Shown here: positions 28,003-38,769 of the stretch, piece by piece
How positions within the stretch are numbered: the first letter of the stretch is position 1
Layout: every line of letters begins with the position of its first letter
Assembly (NCBI RefSeq): GCF_006094275.1
Contig: NZ_CP034412.1
Location: forward strand, 1,674,001 to 1,738,000
DNA length: 64,000 nucleotides
Direction: 5' to 3'
Source: Glutamicibacter creatinolyticus
GTDB taxonomy: Bacteria > Actinomycetota > Actinomycetes > Actinomycetales > Micrococcaceae
Made by a program: the position numbers and the translations under genes
Notes under the pieces: generated by a model
The model's database searches: none
Told to the model about the DNA's origin: nothing
The model's input: only the letters and a program-made list of their open reading frames with translations

Positions 28003-29427
28003 CTAGCACTGCCCCGGGTTGGCCTGGCACCAGTCGCGGAACTCCTGCTGGTAGCGCTGGTGCTCCTGGTAGGTGCGGGCGAACTTGGTTTCCCCGGTGG
28101 CGATGTTCACCGTCACCCAGTAGTAGAAGTCGTTCTCCTGCGGGTTCACGGCCGCGGCGATCGCCGAGTCGGCCGGGGAGCCGATCGGGGTGGGCGGCAG
28201 CCCGCGGTGCACGTAGGTGTTGTACGGGTTGGACTTATCGGCCTTCTCCTGCTTGGAGAACTGCAGGGTGTAGCGGTCCAGCCCGTAGATCACCGCGGAG
28301 TCCACCTGCAGCAGTCCGTGGGTCTGGTCGTTCTGCTCGGACAGCCGGTTGTTCAGTGCGCCGGCGACCACCGCGTAGTCCTTCGGCTGGGCTTCGGCCT
28401 GCAGGATCGAGGCGATCTTCAGCACCCGGTAGCCCTGGGCCGGGTCGTTCACCCCGTGCTCGGCCAGGGTGGCGGTGGTGGAGTCCACCAGCTGGCGCAG
28501 CACCTCTTCGGCGCTGGTGTCCAGGGCGAAGCGGTATTCGCCCGGGTGCAGGTAGCCCTCCAGGTTCTTCGCCTCCCCGGGCAGCCCGAAGCGTTCGGGG
28601 TCGTTGGCCAGCTCGGTCAGTTCCTTCAGCTCCAGCCCCGAGCCCTTGGCGATTTCCTCCAGGGCCGCGTTCAGGCGCATGTTCTGCTTCAGGCCCACGT
28701 AGAAGACCTTGTCCGGGCGGTTGTCCACCATCAGGTCCACGGCCTCGGCGGCCGGCAGCTGCTTTTGCAGCACATAGGTGCCCGGGTGGATGACCTTGTT
28801 CCCGGCCGCGGAGGCGTCCATGGCCTTGACGAACAGCTTGTCGTCGGAGACGACGTCCAGCTCCTCGAGCTTGCGGGAGATGATCCCCACGCCCCAGCCG
28901 TCCTCCACGACGAATTCGACCTGCGCCCCGCCGGGGCCGGGATAGTCATCGGGGTTGAACGCCTTGTAGATGCCGCGCACGGTGAACCCGGCGCCGGCCA
29001 CGACCAGCGCGAAGATCAGCACGGTGGCGGCCATCACCAGGTTGCGCCGGCGCTTGCTGCGCTGGCGCCGGGCCCTCACCTGGGATTCGGGTTCCTCCTG
29101 GTACAGGTGCGCGGCCGCGACCGGCGCGCTGATCCCGGCGGCCGGCTCCCCGGCCGGCTGCGCCTCGTCCCGGCGCACGTGGTGCCCGTGGTGGGGGGTC
29201 TGCCACGACGCCGGCTCGGCGGCGTCGAACTGGGTGGTGTTCGCCGCGGCCAGGGCCAGCTCGTCGGCGGAGGTGTGTTCCTCGCTCAGGGCGGGTGCGG
29301 GCAGGGAGGCGCCGATGATTTCCGGCTGCCCCGGGGTCGGCAGCCCGCCGCGGGCGCCGTCCAGGAACCGCTGGTGCAGTTCCTGGCGTGCCTGGCGTTG
29401 TGCTTCCCGTCGAGATTCGTCTCGCAT
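28003..29427 (-). CDS. mltG: Endolytic peptidoglycan transglycosylase MltG (YceG family)
   Basis: Membrane-bound enzyme that cuts nascent glycan strands and so sets their length. The 474 residues have a long, Ala/Pro-rich cytoplasmic N-terminus (1-125), a basic patch RARRQRSKRR, one membrane helix (about 130-150, LVMAATVLIFALVVAGAGF), a LysM-like part and the YceG catalytic region with the acidic ASILQAEAQPKDYAVVAGAL segment at about residue 330 and HGLLQVDSAVIYGL after it. ATG 29427 has AGGAGAG 7 nt upstream. Located between ruvX and aroE, as in relatives. Confidence 0.93.
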   Translation of the reverse strand: MRDESRREAQRQARQELHQRFLDGARGGLPTPGQPEIIGASLPAPALSEEHTSADELALAAANTTQFDAAEPASWQTPHHGHHVRRDEAQPAGEPAAGISAPVAAAHLYQEEPESQVRARRQRSKRRRNLVMAATVLIFALVVAGAGFTVRGIYKAFNPDDYPGPGGAQVEFVVEDGWGVGIISRKLEELDVVSDDKLFVKAMDASAAGNKVIHPGTYVLQKQLPAAEAVDLMVDNRPDKVFYVGLKQNMRLNAALEEIAKGSGLELKELTELANDPERFGLPGEAKNLEGYLHPGEYRFALDTSAEEVLRQLVDSTTATLAEHGVNDPAQGYRVLKIASILQAEAQPKDYAVVAGALNNRLSEQNDQTHGLLQVDSAVIYGLDRYTLQFSKQEKADKSNPYNTYVHRGLPPTPIGSPADSAIAAAVNPQENDFYYWVTVNIATGETKFARTYQEHQRYQQEFRDWCQANPGQC

Positions 29428-29462
29428 TGGGCTCTCTCCTGCGTCGGATGGGGGCTGGGGTA

Positions 29463-30006
29463 TCAGCGGATGACGACCCGGCTGGCCTGGATGGGCACCT
29501 GGTTGTGCTTGCGGTCCAGGACCTGTTGCAGTATTTCCACGGCGGCCGCCTGGTCCACCACCTCGCGGTGGCTGCGGGACTTGCGTCCGGCCTCATGCAG
29601 CGCCCGGTGCGCGCTGACCGTGCTCAGCCGTTCGTCGATCAGCCACACGCCGAGCTCGATCCCCGCCTCATGGGCCTCCTCGGCCAGCGAGATGGCGTAG
29701 TCACGGGCCATTTTCGTGGATTCGGTGGCGTTGCCGGACAGCGACTTCGGCTCCCCAATGTACACGTCGGTAACTTGGCGATCAAGCACCATTTTCAGCA
29801 GGATCCGCCGATCCGAGTTCTTCTTCGCATCCCGGCGCAGCGTGGACACCGGCAGCGCCAGCCCGGAATCGGCCTGGGCGACGGCCACCCCCACCCGGGC
29901 CGCGCCCACGTCCACGCCCAGCAGCGCGCCGGGGCAGGCCCCCGCCGGTTTCCCGGCGGGGGCCTGCTGGCCGGCGGCGTGCCCCGGCTCGGGCACCTGG
30001 TGCGGA

Positions 30007-30014
<8 letters not shown>
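29463..30014 (-). CDS. ruvX: RuvX/YqgF Holliday-junction resolvase-like protein
   Basis: RNase H-fold nuclease of the YqgF family (183 aa), linked to 16S rRNA maturation or to junction resolution. The first acidic motif is LLGVDVGAARVGVAVA (about residues 31-46), then IGEPKSLSGNATEST, and the last is WLIDERLSTVSAHRAL. I chose ATG 30014: it overlaps the alaS stop by 8 bp, and the frame upstream of it is translated from alaS sequence. The first 30 residues are Pro/Ala-rich and not conserved, so a later start is possible. mltG follows after 35 bp. Confidence 0.9.
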
Positions 30015-32693
<2,679 letters not shown>

Positions 32694-32697
<4 letters not shown>

Positions 32698-32927
32698 CGT
32701 GCTGAGGACGATCCCTTCATAGTGTTCTCTTCCACGCCCAACGCGGAGCGCAGTTCCTGTTCGCGGCTGTGCATTCCCTCACGGAAGGCGGCGGCCACAT
32801 CCGCGATGTTGTCGGCGTACTTGCCCACCTGCCGGTTCAGCGCGCTGCCGGAGGAGATATCGGTGTACTTCCGGGTGGCCAGGATGCCCACGCCGACACC
32901 AATGGCGACCCACATCAGCTTCTTCAT
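32694..32927 (-). CDS. Small membrane-anchored protein upstream of alaS
   Basis: 77 residues. MKKLMWVAIGVGVGILATRKY gives one short N-terminal membrane helix, and residues 25-77 are a charged amphipathic tail (YADNIADVAAAFREGMHSREQELRSALG). No known catalytic motif. It lies 9 bp after the DUF948 gene and overlaps alaS by 4 bp, so all three are translated together. Such a pair before alaS is common in Arthrobacter-type genomes, but no function is assigned that I know of. Confidence 0.8.
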
Positions 32928-32936
32928 GCCTGACTC

Positions 32937-33308
32937 CTAACGGCTGCGGCGGCCGGTGCCGCGCGGCTTGGTGTTCATCGCGGCCTTCACCCCGGAGGTG
33001 AAGGCGGCGACCTTGATCAGCGGCTTGCCCAGGGTGGCGGCCGCCAGCGAGGACAGCGCCGAGGCGTTCGCGGTGGCGTCCGAAACGTTGGAGGTGATCG
33101 CGTCGACCTTCTTCAGCTGGTCGTTCGTGGTGGCCACGGTGTTGGCCACTTCCCCGATCAGCGGGGTGGTGCCGTCGGACAGGTCCTTGATCGAGTCGCG
33201 CAGCTCATCGAAAACCTTTCCCAACTTGATGATGGGGACCGCCAGCAACGCCACCAGGATGGCGAAGACGCCGGCGGCGATGAGACCTGCAATATCCGAA
33301 CCCGACAT
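32937..33308 (-). CDS. DUF948-family membrane protein
   Basis: 123 residues: an N-terminal membrane helix (GLIAAGVFAILVALLAVPIIKLG, residues 8-30), then a helical segment (GKVFDELRDSIKDLSDGTTPLIGEVANTV) of the kind found in DUF948 proteins, and a basic C-terminus KPRGTGRRSR. The periodic hydrophobic pattern suggests a coiled coil or membrane-surface helix. Function unknown. It is the first gene of a unit with the small membrane protein, alaS, ruvX, mltG and the aro genes. Confidence 0.8.
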   Translation of the reverse strand: MSGSDIAGLIAAGVFAILVALLAVPIIKLGKVFDELRDSIKDLSDGTTPLIGEVANTVATTNDQLKKVDAITSNVSDATANASALSSLAAATLGKPLIKVAAFTSGVKAAMNTKPRGTGRRSR

Positions 33309-33384
33309 GAGCTTCCTCTTCTGCTGTTGTTCTTCGGTGCCAGTCCACCTTATCGAACCGATTGGCCGAACAGGTAGTTAAGGA

Positions 33385-33422
33385 CCGATGGCCCGCAACC
33401 GTGGACGGTTGCGGGCCATCGG
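33385..33422 (-). terminator. Terminator after rpsD
   Basis: Perfect 17-bp inverted repeat (33385-33401 with 33406-33422), loop TGGA, 20 bp after the rpsD stop; TCCTTAACTACC follows on the minus strand. Confidence 0.8.
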
Positions 33423-33441
33423 CGCACACGTGGCGGGTGGC

Positions 33442-34065
33442 CTAGCGTGCGTAGTACTCGACCACGAGGTTCTCTTCGCAGGTCACCGGGATCTCCGAGC
33501 GCTCGGGCAGGCGCACGTAGGTGGCCTGCAGCGATTCCAGCTTCACGTCCAGGTAGCCCGGAACGGCCGGCAGCACCTGTGCGTGCTCGCCAGCGGCGGC
33601 CATCTGGAACGGAACCATCTTCTCGCTCTTCTCGTGAACGTGGATCACCTGACCCGGCTTCACCTTGAACGAGGGGCGGTCCACACGCTGGCCGTTGACC
33701 ATGATGTGGCGGTGCACGACCAGCTGGCGGGCCTGCTGGATGGTGCGGGCGAAGCCGGCACGCAGCACCAGGGCGTCCAGGCGGGACTCGAGCAGGGCCA
33801 GCAGGTTGCCGCCGGTCTCCCCGCCAAGGCGCTTGGCTTCCTTGAAGGCGTTGAGCATCTGGACTTCGCGGATGCCGTACTGGGCGCGCAGACGCTGCTT
33901 CTCGCGCAGACGCACTGCGTAGTCGCTGTCCTGCTTCTTGCGGGCACGACCATGCTGACCGGGGCCGTACGGACGGCGCTCCATGTACTTCTCAGCCTTC
34001 GGGGTCAGTGCAATGCCAAGTGCGCGCGACAGGCGCACGGTACGGCGGGCACGGGCGTTAGCCAT
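33442..34065 (-). CDS. rpsD: 30S ribosomal protein S4
   Basis: Primary 16S rRNA-binding protein of the small subunit; also nucleates 30S assembly. 207 residues with the S4 N-terminal part (ALTPKAEKYMERRPYGPGQHGRARKK) and the S4 RNA-binding domain (RLDALVLRAGFARTIQQARQLV at about residues 94-115). There is no four-Cys zinc site, so it is the zinc-free paralogue type. It stands alone, away from the alpha operon, as is usual in Micrococcaceae. It has a terminator of its own and a leader of about 120 nt that may hold the S4 autoregulatory site. Confidence 0.97.
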   Translation of the reverse strand: MANARARRTVRLSRALGIALTPKAEKYMERRPYGPGQHGRARKKQDSDYAVRLREKQRLRAQYGIREVQMLNAFKEAKRLGGETGGNLLALLESRLDALVLRAGFARTIQQARQLVVHRHIMVNGQRVDRPSFKVKPGQVIHVHEKSEKMVPFQMAAAGEHAQVLPAVPGYLDVKLESLQATYVRLPERSEIPVTCEENLVVEYYAR

Positions 34066-34189
34066 AAATGTGTCCTCTTCTGTTTAGCGACGGATGGTAA
34101 CTGGCCTCCAGGGTGGAGAGTGGTGGGGCGTCGCATCCCGGTGAGCACTGCAACCACGCCCGAGGGCGCGGCTTGCCAGCCAAGGATCA

Positions 34190-34195
34190 AGTTTA
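34190..34195 (-). promoter_or_regulatory. Putative -10 box of the rpsD promoter
   Basis: TAAACT on the minus strand preceded by GTG (GTGTAAACT), about 125 bp before the rpsD start. The -35 region is GC-rich with no clear hexamer. The long leader contains a GCGCCC...GGGCG stem-loop near 34158-34170. Confidence 0.4.
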
Positions 34196-34202
34196 CACCC
34201 TT

Positions 34203-34246
34203 CACCCCGGCCCGTGGGCCTCGCGGCGGATCGGGCCGGCGGGGTG
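34203..34246 (-). terminator. Imperfect hairpin after rarA
   Basis: CACCCCGGCCCG (34203-34214) pairs with CGGGCCGGCGGGGTG (34232-34246) with a GGC bulge. It lies between the rarA stop and the rpsD promoter. The flanking TTTACACC and GGTGTAA extend the symmetry. Confidence 0.5.
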
Positions 34247-34322
34247 TAAGCAAGCTCGCATCCGAGCGCGGTCGGGACGCGGGTGGACTGCGGACCCGGG
34301 GGTCGGCGGGCTCCGGGCCGGT

Positions 34323-35687
34323 TCAGCGCTTGCCGCGGATGATCGCCCGCAGCCGGGCCAGCCGGTCGGCGATCGGCTTCTCCGCGCCGTTGGCGGTGGG
34401 TGTGTAGTAGTTCACCCCGGCCAAGTCATCGGGGGCGTACTGCTGGGTGGCGATCGAATGCGGGGCGTCGTGGGAGTAGATGTAACCCACGCCGTGCCCC
34501 AGCGCCTTGGCCCCCGGGTAGTGGGCGTCGCGCAGGTGGTCGGGCACCTTCGCGCCCTTGCCGGCCTGCACGTCGGCCAGCGCCTGGTTGATGGCCAGGT
34601 AGGAGGCGTTGGACTTCGGTGCGGTGGCCAGGTGCACGGTCGCCTGCCCGAGCATGATCCGCGCCTCGGGCATCCCGGTCAGCTGCACCGACTGGGCGGC
34701 GGCCACCGCCAGCGGCAGCGCGGTGGGATCGGCCATCCCGATGTCCTCGCTGGCGCTGATCATCAGCCGCCGGGCGATGAAGCGCGGGTCCTCCCCCGCA
34801 TGCAGCATCCGGGCCAGGTAGTGCAGCGCCGCGTCCACGTCCGAGCCGCGGATCGACTTGATGAACGCGCTGATGATGTCGTAGTGCTGGTCCCCGTCCC
34901 GGTCGTAGCGGGCCACCGCCTGGTCCATGGCCAGGTGCACGTGCCCCTCCTCGATCACCACCGGCGGCCGCGGGTTTGGCCCGGCCGCGTTCCAGGCCAC
35001 CGCGGCGGCCGCCTCCAGCACGGTCAGCGCGCGGCGGGCATCGCCCTGGGCCAGGCGCACGATCGTCTCCCGCTGCTCATCGGGCAGCGCCACCTCATCG
35101 TTGAACCCGCGTTCATCGGCCACCGCGCGGGTGAGCAGGGCGGTGATGTCCCCTTCCTCCAGCGGACGCAGGGTCAGCAGCAGCGAGCGCGAAAGCAGCG
35201 GGGAAATGACCGAGAACGACGGGTTTTCGGTGGTCGCGGCCACCAGCACCACCTGGCGGTTCTCCACCCCGGGCAGCAGCGCATCCTGCTGGGCCTTGTT
35301 GAAGCGGTGGATCTCATCGAGGAACAGGACCGTGGTCATCCCGCGCAGGTCCCGGTCGTCCTTGGCCTGCTCCATCACCCGGCGCACATCCTTCACCCCG
35401 GCGGTGATCGCCGAAAGCTCCACGAACTTGCGGTCCGTGGCCCGGGCGATCACGTGCGCGATGGTGGTCTTGCCGATCCCCGGCGGGCCGTAGAGGATCA
35501 CGCTGGCCGGACCGGAGGGCCCGGTGGACGGGGACTCGGCCAGCTGGCGCAGCGGGGAGCCGGGACCGAGCAGGTGCTGCTGGCCGACCAGCTCATCAAG
35601 GGTGCGCGGGCGCATCCGCACCGCCAGTGGGGGCCGCGGGCGTTTGACCGGTTCATCGTTCAGCCCATCGAGCAAATCGTTCACCAC
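34323..35687 (-). CDS. rarA: RarA/MgsA-type AAA+ ATPase (replication-associated recombination protein A)
   Basis: AAA+ ATPase related to clamp loader subunits that acts at stalled replication forks with SSB. Walker [16 protein letters not shown] near residue 62, Walker [21 protein letters not shown] near residue 120, sensor 1 ATTENPSF and an arginine finger after SRSL. The C-terminal MgsA domain (about 260-440) includes [27 protein letters not shown]. 454 residues. GTG start (35687 or 35684), divergent from dtd. Confidence 0.93.
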   Translation of the reverse strand: MVNDLLDGLNDEPVKRPRPPLAVRMRPRTLDELVGQQHLLGPGSPLRQLAESPSTGPSGPASVILYGPPGIGKTTIAHVIARATDRKFVELSAITAGVKDVRRVMEQAKDDRDLRGMTTVLFLDEIHRFNKAQQDALLPGVENRQVVLVAATTENPSFSVISPLLSRSLLLTLRPLEEGDITALLTRAVADERGFNDEVALPDEQRETIVRLAQGDARRALTVLEAAAAVAWNAAGPNPRPPVVIEEGHVHLAMDQAVARYDRDGDQHYDIISAFIKSIRGSDVDAALHYLARMLHAGEDPRFIARRLMISASEDIGMADPTALPLAVAAAQSVQLTGMPEARIMLGQATVHLATAPKSNASYLAINQALADVQAGKGAKVPDHLRDAHYPGAKALGHGVGYIYSHDAPHSIATQQYAPDDLAGVNYYTPTANGAEKPIADRLARLRAIIRGKR

Positions 35688-35834
35688 TCCACCCTACCGA
35701 TACTCTGGTAGGGGCAGCCACCGGGGCCCACCCGCCCCGGCCGCCGCGGATCACCCGCGCGGCCTGCCCGCAGCTCAGCCGCGGAATCAGCGGTGGAACC
35801 AGCCGCCAGAAGCAATACCAAGCGAAGGGACAGT

Positions 35835-36272
35835 ATGCGCGCCGTTGTGCAAGTAGCCAGCCAGGCCAAGGTCGAGGTGGAGGGGACGGTGGTCGGTGAA
35901 CTGGGCGCCCCGGGACTGGTGGTGCTGCTGGGCATCACCCACGAGGACGACCAGGTCACCGCGCGCAAGGTCGCCGAGAAAATTTACCGGCTGCGCATCC
36001 TGGAGGGGGAAACCAGCGCCGAATCCCAGAACGCGCCGCTGCTGGTGATCAGCCAGTTCACGCTCTACGGCTCGGTGCGCAAGGGCCGGCGCCCATCCTG
36101 GACGCAGGCCGCCGGCGGGGCGCACAGCGAACCGCTGTACAACTACTTCGTCTCCTACCTGCGCGAGCTGGGCGCAGAGGTCGCCACCGGGCGCTTCGGG
36201 GCGATGATGGAGGTTTCGCTGACCAACTCCGGTCCGGTGACCCTGCTGGTGGATTCGGCCGACCTGCCCTAA
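35835..36272 (+). CDS. dtd: D-aminoacyl-tRNA deacylase
   Basis: Removes D-amino acids wrongly attached to tRNA, and also acts on glycyl-tRNA-Ala. The two family motifs SQFTLYGSV (about residues 76-84) and TNSGPVTLL (about 130-138, the cross-subunit Gly-Pro motif) are intact. I chose ATG 35835 (145 aa, family length) with GAAGGGA upstream; a frame extending to 35793 adds non-conserved residues. It is alone on the plus strand, divergent from rarA. Confidence 0.95.
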   Translation: MRAVVQVASQAKVEVEGTVVGELGAPGLVVLLGITHEDDQVTARKVAEKIYRLRILEGETSAESQNAPLLVISQFTLYGSVRKGRRPSWTQAAGGAHSEPLYNYFVSYLRELGAEVATGRFGAMMEVSLTNSGPVTLLVDSADLP

Positions 36273-36312
36273 CCTCCGGCTCCCGGCACTGCCCGGGCCA
36301 TGTCCAGGCCTT

Positions 36313-36334
36313 GTCCGTGCAGCGCTGCACGGAC
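36313..36334. terminator. Palindrome after dtd
   Basis: Perfect 22-bp palindrome centred at 36323/36324 (arms GTCCGTGCAGC and its complement), 40 bp after the dtd stop. It can form a hairpin with a GCGC loop and is the likely dtd terminator, although no T-run follows. The rest of 36273-36450 has no gene that I can see. Confidence 0.45.
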
Positions 36335-36453
36335 CGTGCGGGGCCAGGCCTGCTCGACCGACTCCAGAGGTCGGGCTCGTGTGGGCGGGTACCCAGGAAC
36401 GGACTCATGGGACGGGCACTCGTGGGTGGGTAGGCGGGGGACCCCACAAATAG

Positions 36454-36462
36454 TTATCCACA
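36454..36462 (+). promoter_or_regulatory. Perfect DnaA-box-like sequence TTATCCACA before the DUF222/HNH gene
   Basis: The nine bases match the E. coli DnaA-box consensus exactly (high-GC Actinobacteria more often use TTGTCCACA). It stands alone, 52 bp before the HNH gene in a local AT-rich stretch, so it is not an origin; it may be a chance match or a conserved feature of this gene family's upstream region. Confidence 0.4.
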
Positions 36463-36482
36463 ATTTTCAGGCCACCACCCCG

Positions 36483-36507
36483 CAGCGTGCCCGCAGCGGG
36501 CACGCTG
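36483..36507 (+). repeat. Inverted repeat just before the HNH gene start
   Basis: CAGCGTGCCCGC (36483-36494) is complementary to 36496-36507. As RNA it would form a 10-bp stem with a 5-nt loop that ends 1 nt before the GGGAGG ribosome binding site, so it could affect translation or mark the 5' end of the element. Confidence 0.5.
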
Positions 36508-36513
36508 GGAGGC

Positions 36514-38328
36514 ATGAACACGCAATCACTGGCCACGGCGCTGGCCACACTGCGCCGCGCCTCCACCGAGCTGGGCAGCCGGCTCTCGGCGGGCATGATC
36601 CTGGAACTGGGTCGCCTGTGCCTTGCGCTGTTCACCGCCCTGGGCCGTCTGGTGCACTGCCACCACGATCCGCGCCTGGTGCTGGCCCACGCCAAGCTCG
36701 TTGAACAGTTCGCCTGGCTGATCCACGGCGAGCAGCTGGAAGTGGCGCTGGACGCCGAACTGGCCGGCGCGCACTCGCTGACTTTGCAGGAGTACGATGC
36801 CCTGGCAGCGGGCACCACCAACTTCCAGTGCCCGGCCCAACGGGTGCGCGGGCGCACCTGCTACAAGGACACCGCGAACCTGCTGGCCGCGTGGCTGAAC
36901 ATCGACTATCACGAGGCGGCCGGACGCATCGCCGACGCCCACCGGCTGGTGGGGCGGCGGACCATGGAGGGCACCCGCTGCAATCCGCGCTTCGAACGGC
37001 TGGCCGGGGTGTACCGCGACCCGTCGATCGACCGGCGGCAGGTGGCGCAGGCAGCCCGCGCCCTGGACAGGCTTGAGGCCCCCGATGAAATCTTCAACGG
37101 GGTGGATACCGCACTGACCGCCACCGCCCAGGACGGGCTGCTGCTCGAGGAGCACGCGGCCGCGATCCTGCGCGCTGAGGAGCAGCGCACCGCGAAGAAG
37201 AAGCTCGGCGCCCTGGTCACCGAGTACCGGGAAGCCAACGGGGAGAACATCCCGCCGGAGCTGGGCCTGTTTGTGCGGCCCACCCGCCACGGGGTGCAGG
37301 AGTTTGTGATCCGCGCCGTGGGAGCGGACGCCGAACGCATTCGCTCGCTGATCGCGCAGGCCGATAACTGGCGCACCCAGGCCGGAACCGCTGCCCGTAT
37401 CGCCGCCGACGGCGCCGCCGCGCAGGCCAGCGGCACCGGTTCGGCCAAGGACCGGGGCACGACGGGGAAGGAACTGGATTCCGGCAACCAGCCGGCACCA
37501 TCGGCCCCCGGTGGCCCCAGCGAGGCGAAAGGCAGGGCAGCATCCTCGGCGGCCACACCAGCCAATGGGTCAACCGGAGCGGGCGGGGCACCGGATCCTG
37601 CTCCCCTGGTCCCGGATCCGGACTGGCTGCGCACCGACCAGCCACCGCCGCAGTGGGCCGTTGACCCCGACGCCGGTCCCCCAGCTGCAAGCGATCCGGC
37701 TCAAGCTCCCCCGGCACCGGCAGCAGCCCAAACACCGGAACCGGACTTCACGGCGCCGGAGGTCAGCGCCGCACGCCGCCGACTGAACGCCCTGGTGGCC
37801 CTGCTGTCGCAAAACATGGACGGAACCGGCAAGACCAAGACCGTCACCCCCGAAGTGGTGGTGCATCTGGACTATGACAGCCTGCTGAATCTGGCTCAAG
37901 CCAAGGGCGTCACCGCCCACGGCCAGCGGATCGGGGCCACGGAACTGCGCCTCCTGTTGTGCCAGGCACGCCTGATCCCGATGATGTTCAACTCCCTGGG
38001 GCAGGTGCTGGACGTTGGCAGATCCCAAAGGCTGTACAACACGGTGCAGCGCAAGATCATCATCGCCAGGGACGGGGGCTGCATTGTGCCCGGATGCACG
38101 GTGCCCCCGGAACTGGTGGAGGCCCACCACTACGAAGACGGGGGCTGGGCCGGAGGCTGTCCGACCAGTGTGGACAAGGGCGCCGGCGCCTGCAAGGGAC
38201 ACCACGCCGATGTGCATGCCGGATTGTTCAAGATCATCCGGTACAAGGGACTGCCCCATGTGCTGTATCCCAAGCACATCGACCCATTGCAGATTCCGCG
38301 GCGCAACACCTATTGGAAGGCTGCCTAA
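36514..38328 (+). CDS. DUF222 / HNH endonuclease-domain protein
   Basis: Actinobacterial family (13E12-repeat-like) of unknown role, often in several copies per genome. The N-terminal DUF222 region (residues 1-300) includes the basic CPAQRVRGRTC and DRRQVAQAARALDRL. Residues 305-430 are a Pro/Ala-rich, low-complexity linker. The C-terminal HNH part (about 525-585) has CIVPGC, then EAHHYEDGG and KGHHADVH: the Cys pair and HH survive, but the spacing around the second Cys (GACKGHH) differs from the usual LLCRRHH, so nuclease activity is uncertain. I chose ATG 36514 with GGGAGG immediately upstream; GTG 36487 is the alternative. It is flanked by repeats and lies in an accessory patch. Confidence 0.85.
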   Translation: MNTQSLATALATLRRASTELGSRLSAGMILELGRLCLALFTALGRLVHCHHDPRLVLAHAKLVEQFAWLIHGEQLEVALDAELAGAHSLTLQEYDALAAGTTNFQCPAQRVRGRTCYKDTANLLAAWLNIDYHEAAGRIADAHRLVGRRTMEGTRCNPRFERLAGVYRDPSIDRRQVAQAARALDRLEAPDEIFNGVDTALTATAQDGLLLEEHAAAILRAEEQRTAKKKLGALVTEYREANGENIPPELGLFVRPTRHGVQEFVIRAVGADAERIRSLIAQADNWRTQAGTAARIAADGAAAQASGTGSAKDRGTTGKELDSGNQPAPSAPGGPSEAKGRAASSAATPANGSTGAGGAPDPAPLVPDPDWLRTDQPPPQWAVDPDAGPPAASDPAQAPPAPAAAQTPEPDFTAPEVSAARRRLNALVALLSQNMDGTGKTKTVTPEVVVHLDYDSLLNLAQAKGVTAHGQRIGATELRLLLCQARLIPMMFNSLGQVLDVGRSQRLYNTVQRKIIIARDGGCIVPGCTVPPELVEAHHYEDGGWAGGCPTSVDKGAGACKGHHADVHAGLFKIIRYKGLPHVLYPKHIDPLQIPRRNTYWKAA

Positions 38329-38400
38329 GCCGGCGTTCACCGTCCCCCCGGGCCGGTCACCAAGCCCCGCGCATCAGGCATCTATGGACCGGCCAGCCGC

Positions 38401-38769
38401 TCAGCCCGGCTGCCCCTGTTCCTGCGCACGGTGTGCCTCTGGTACCTGCACCGCGACGATGCGGGTCAGGCGGTCGAAGGCCAGCAGGTAGTGCGCCAGC
38501 GCTTCGCGTCCCCGGGAGGTCAGCTCGTAGACCTTGCGGCCGGGCCCACCGCTGCCTTCCTCCCAGGAAGCCGCAACCTCCCCGCGCTCCTCGAGCTTGG
38601 CCAACGCCGGATACAGGGTGGCCCCCTTGACCGGATCCAGGCCACGCTGCTGCAGCGCCTTGCCCAGCGCGTAGCCGTGGCGTCGGCCCTGCTGCAGCTC
38701 GCTCAGCAGCAGCAGGGGCAGGACAGCGCGTTGCCAGGAGCCCGGCAGCTCGGGGCGCGCCTCAGTCAT
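38401..38769 (-). CDS. PadR-family transcriptional regulator
   Basis: 122-residue winged-helix repressor. Core: LPLLLLSELQQGRRHGYALGKALQQRGL (residues 18-45) with the recognition region VKGATLYPALAKLEERG and the wing WEEGSGGPGRKVYELTSRG. ATG 38769 overlaps the stop of the membrane-protein gene by 8 bp, so the two are coupled. PadR proteins often control a neighbouring membrane or exporter gene; here the natural target is the adjacent gene (inference). The longer frame to 38835 is read within that gene and is not used. Confidence 0.88.
   Translation of the reverse strand: MTEARPELPGSWQRAVLPLLLLSELQQGRRHGYALGKALQQRGLDPVKGATLYPALAKLEERGEVAASWEEGSGGPGRKVYELTSRGREALAHYLLAFDRLTRIVAVQVPEAHRAQEQGQPG

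Noticed and set aside
36313-36507. Replication origin or attachment site near the DUF222/HNH gene
   Set aside because: Only one DnaA box, no AT-rich unwinding region and no dnaA or parAB nearby; no direct repeats flanking the gene were seen.
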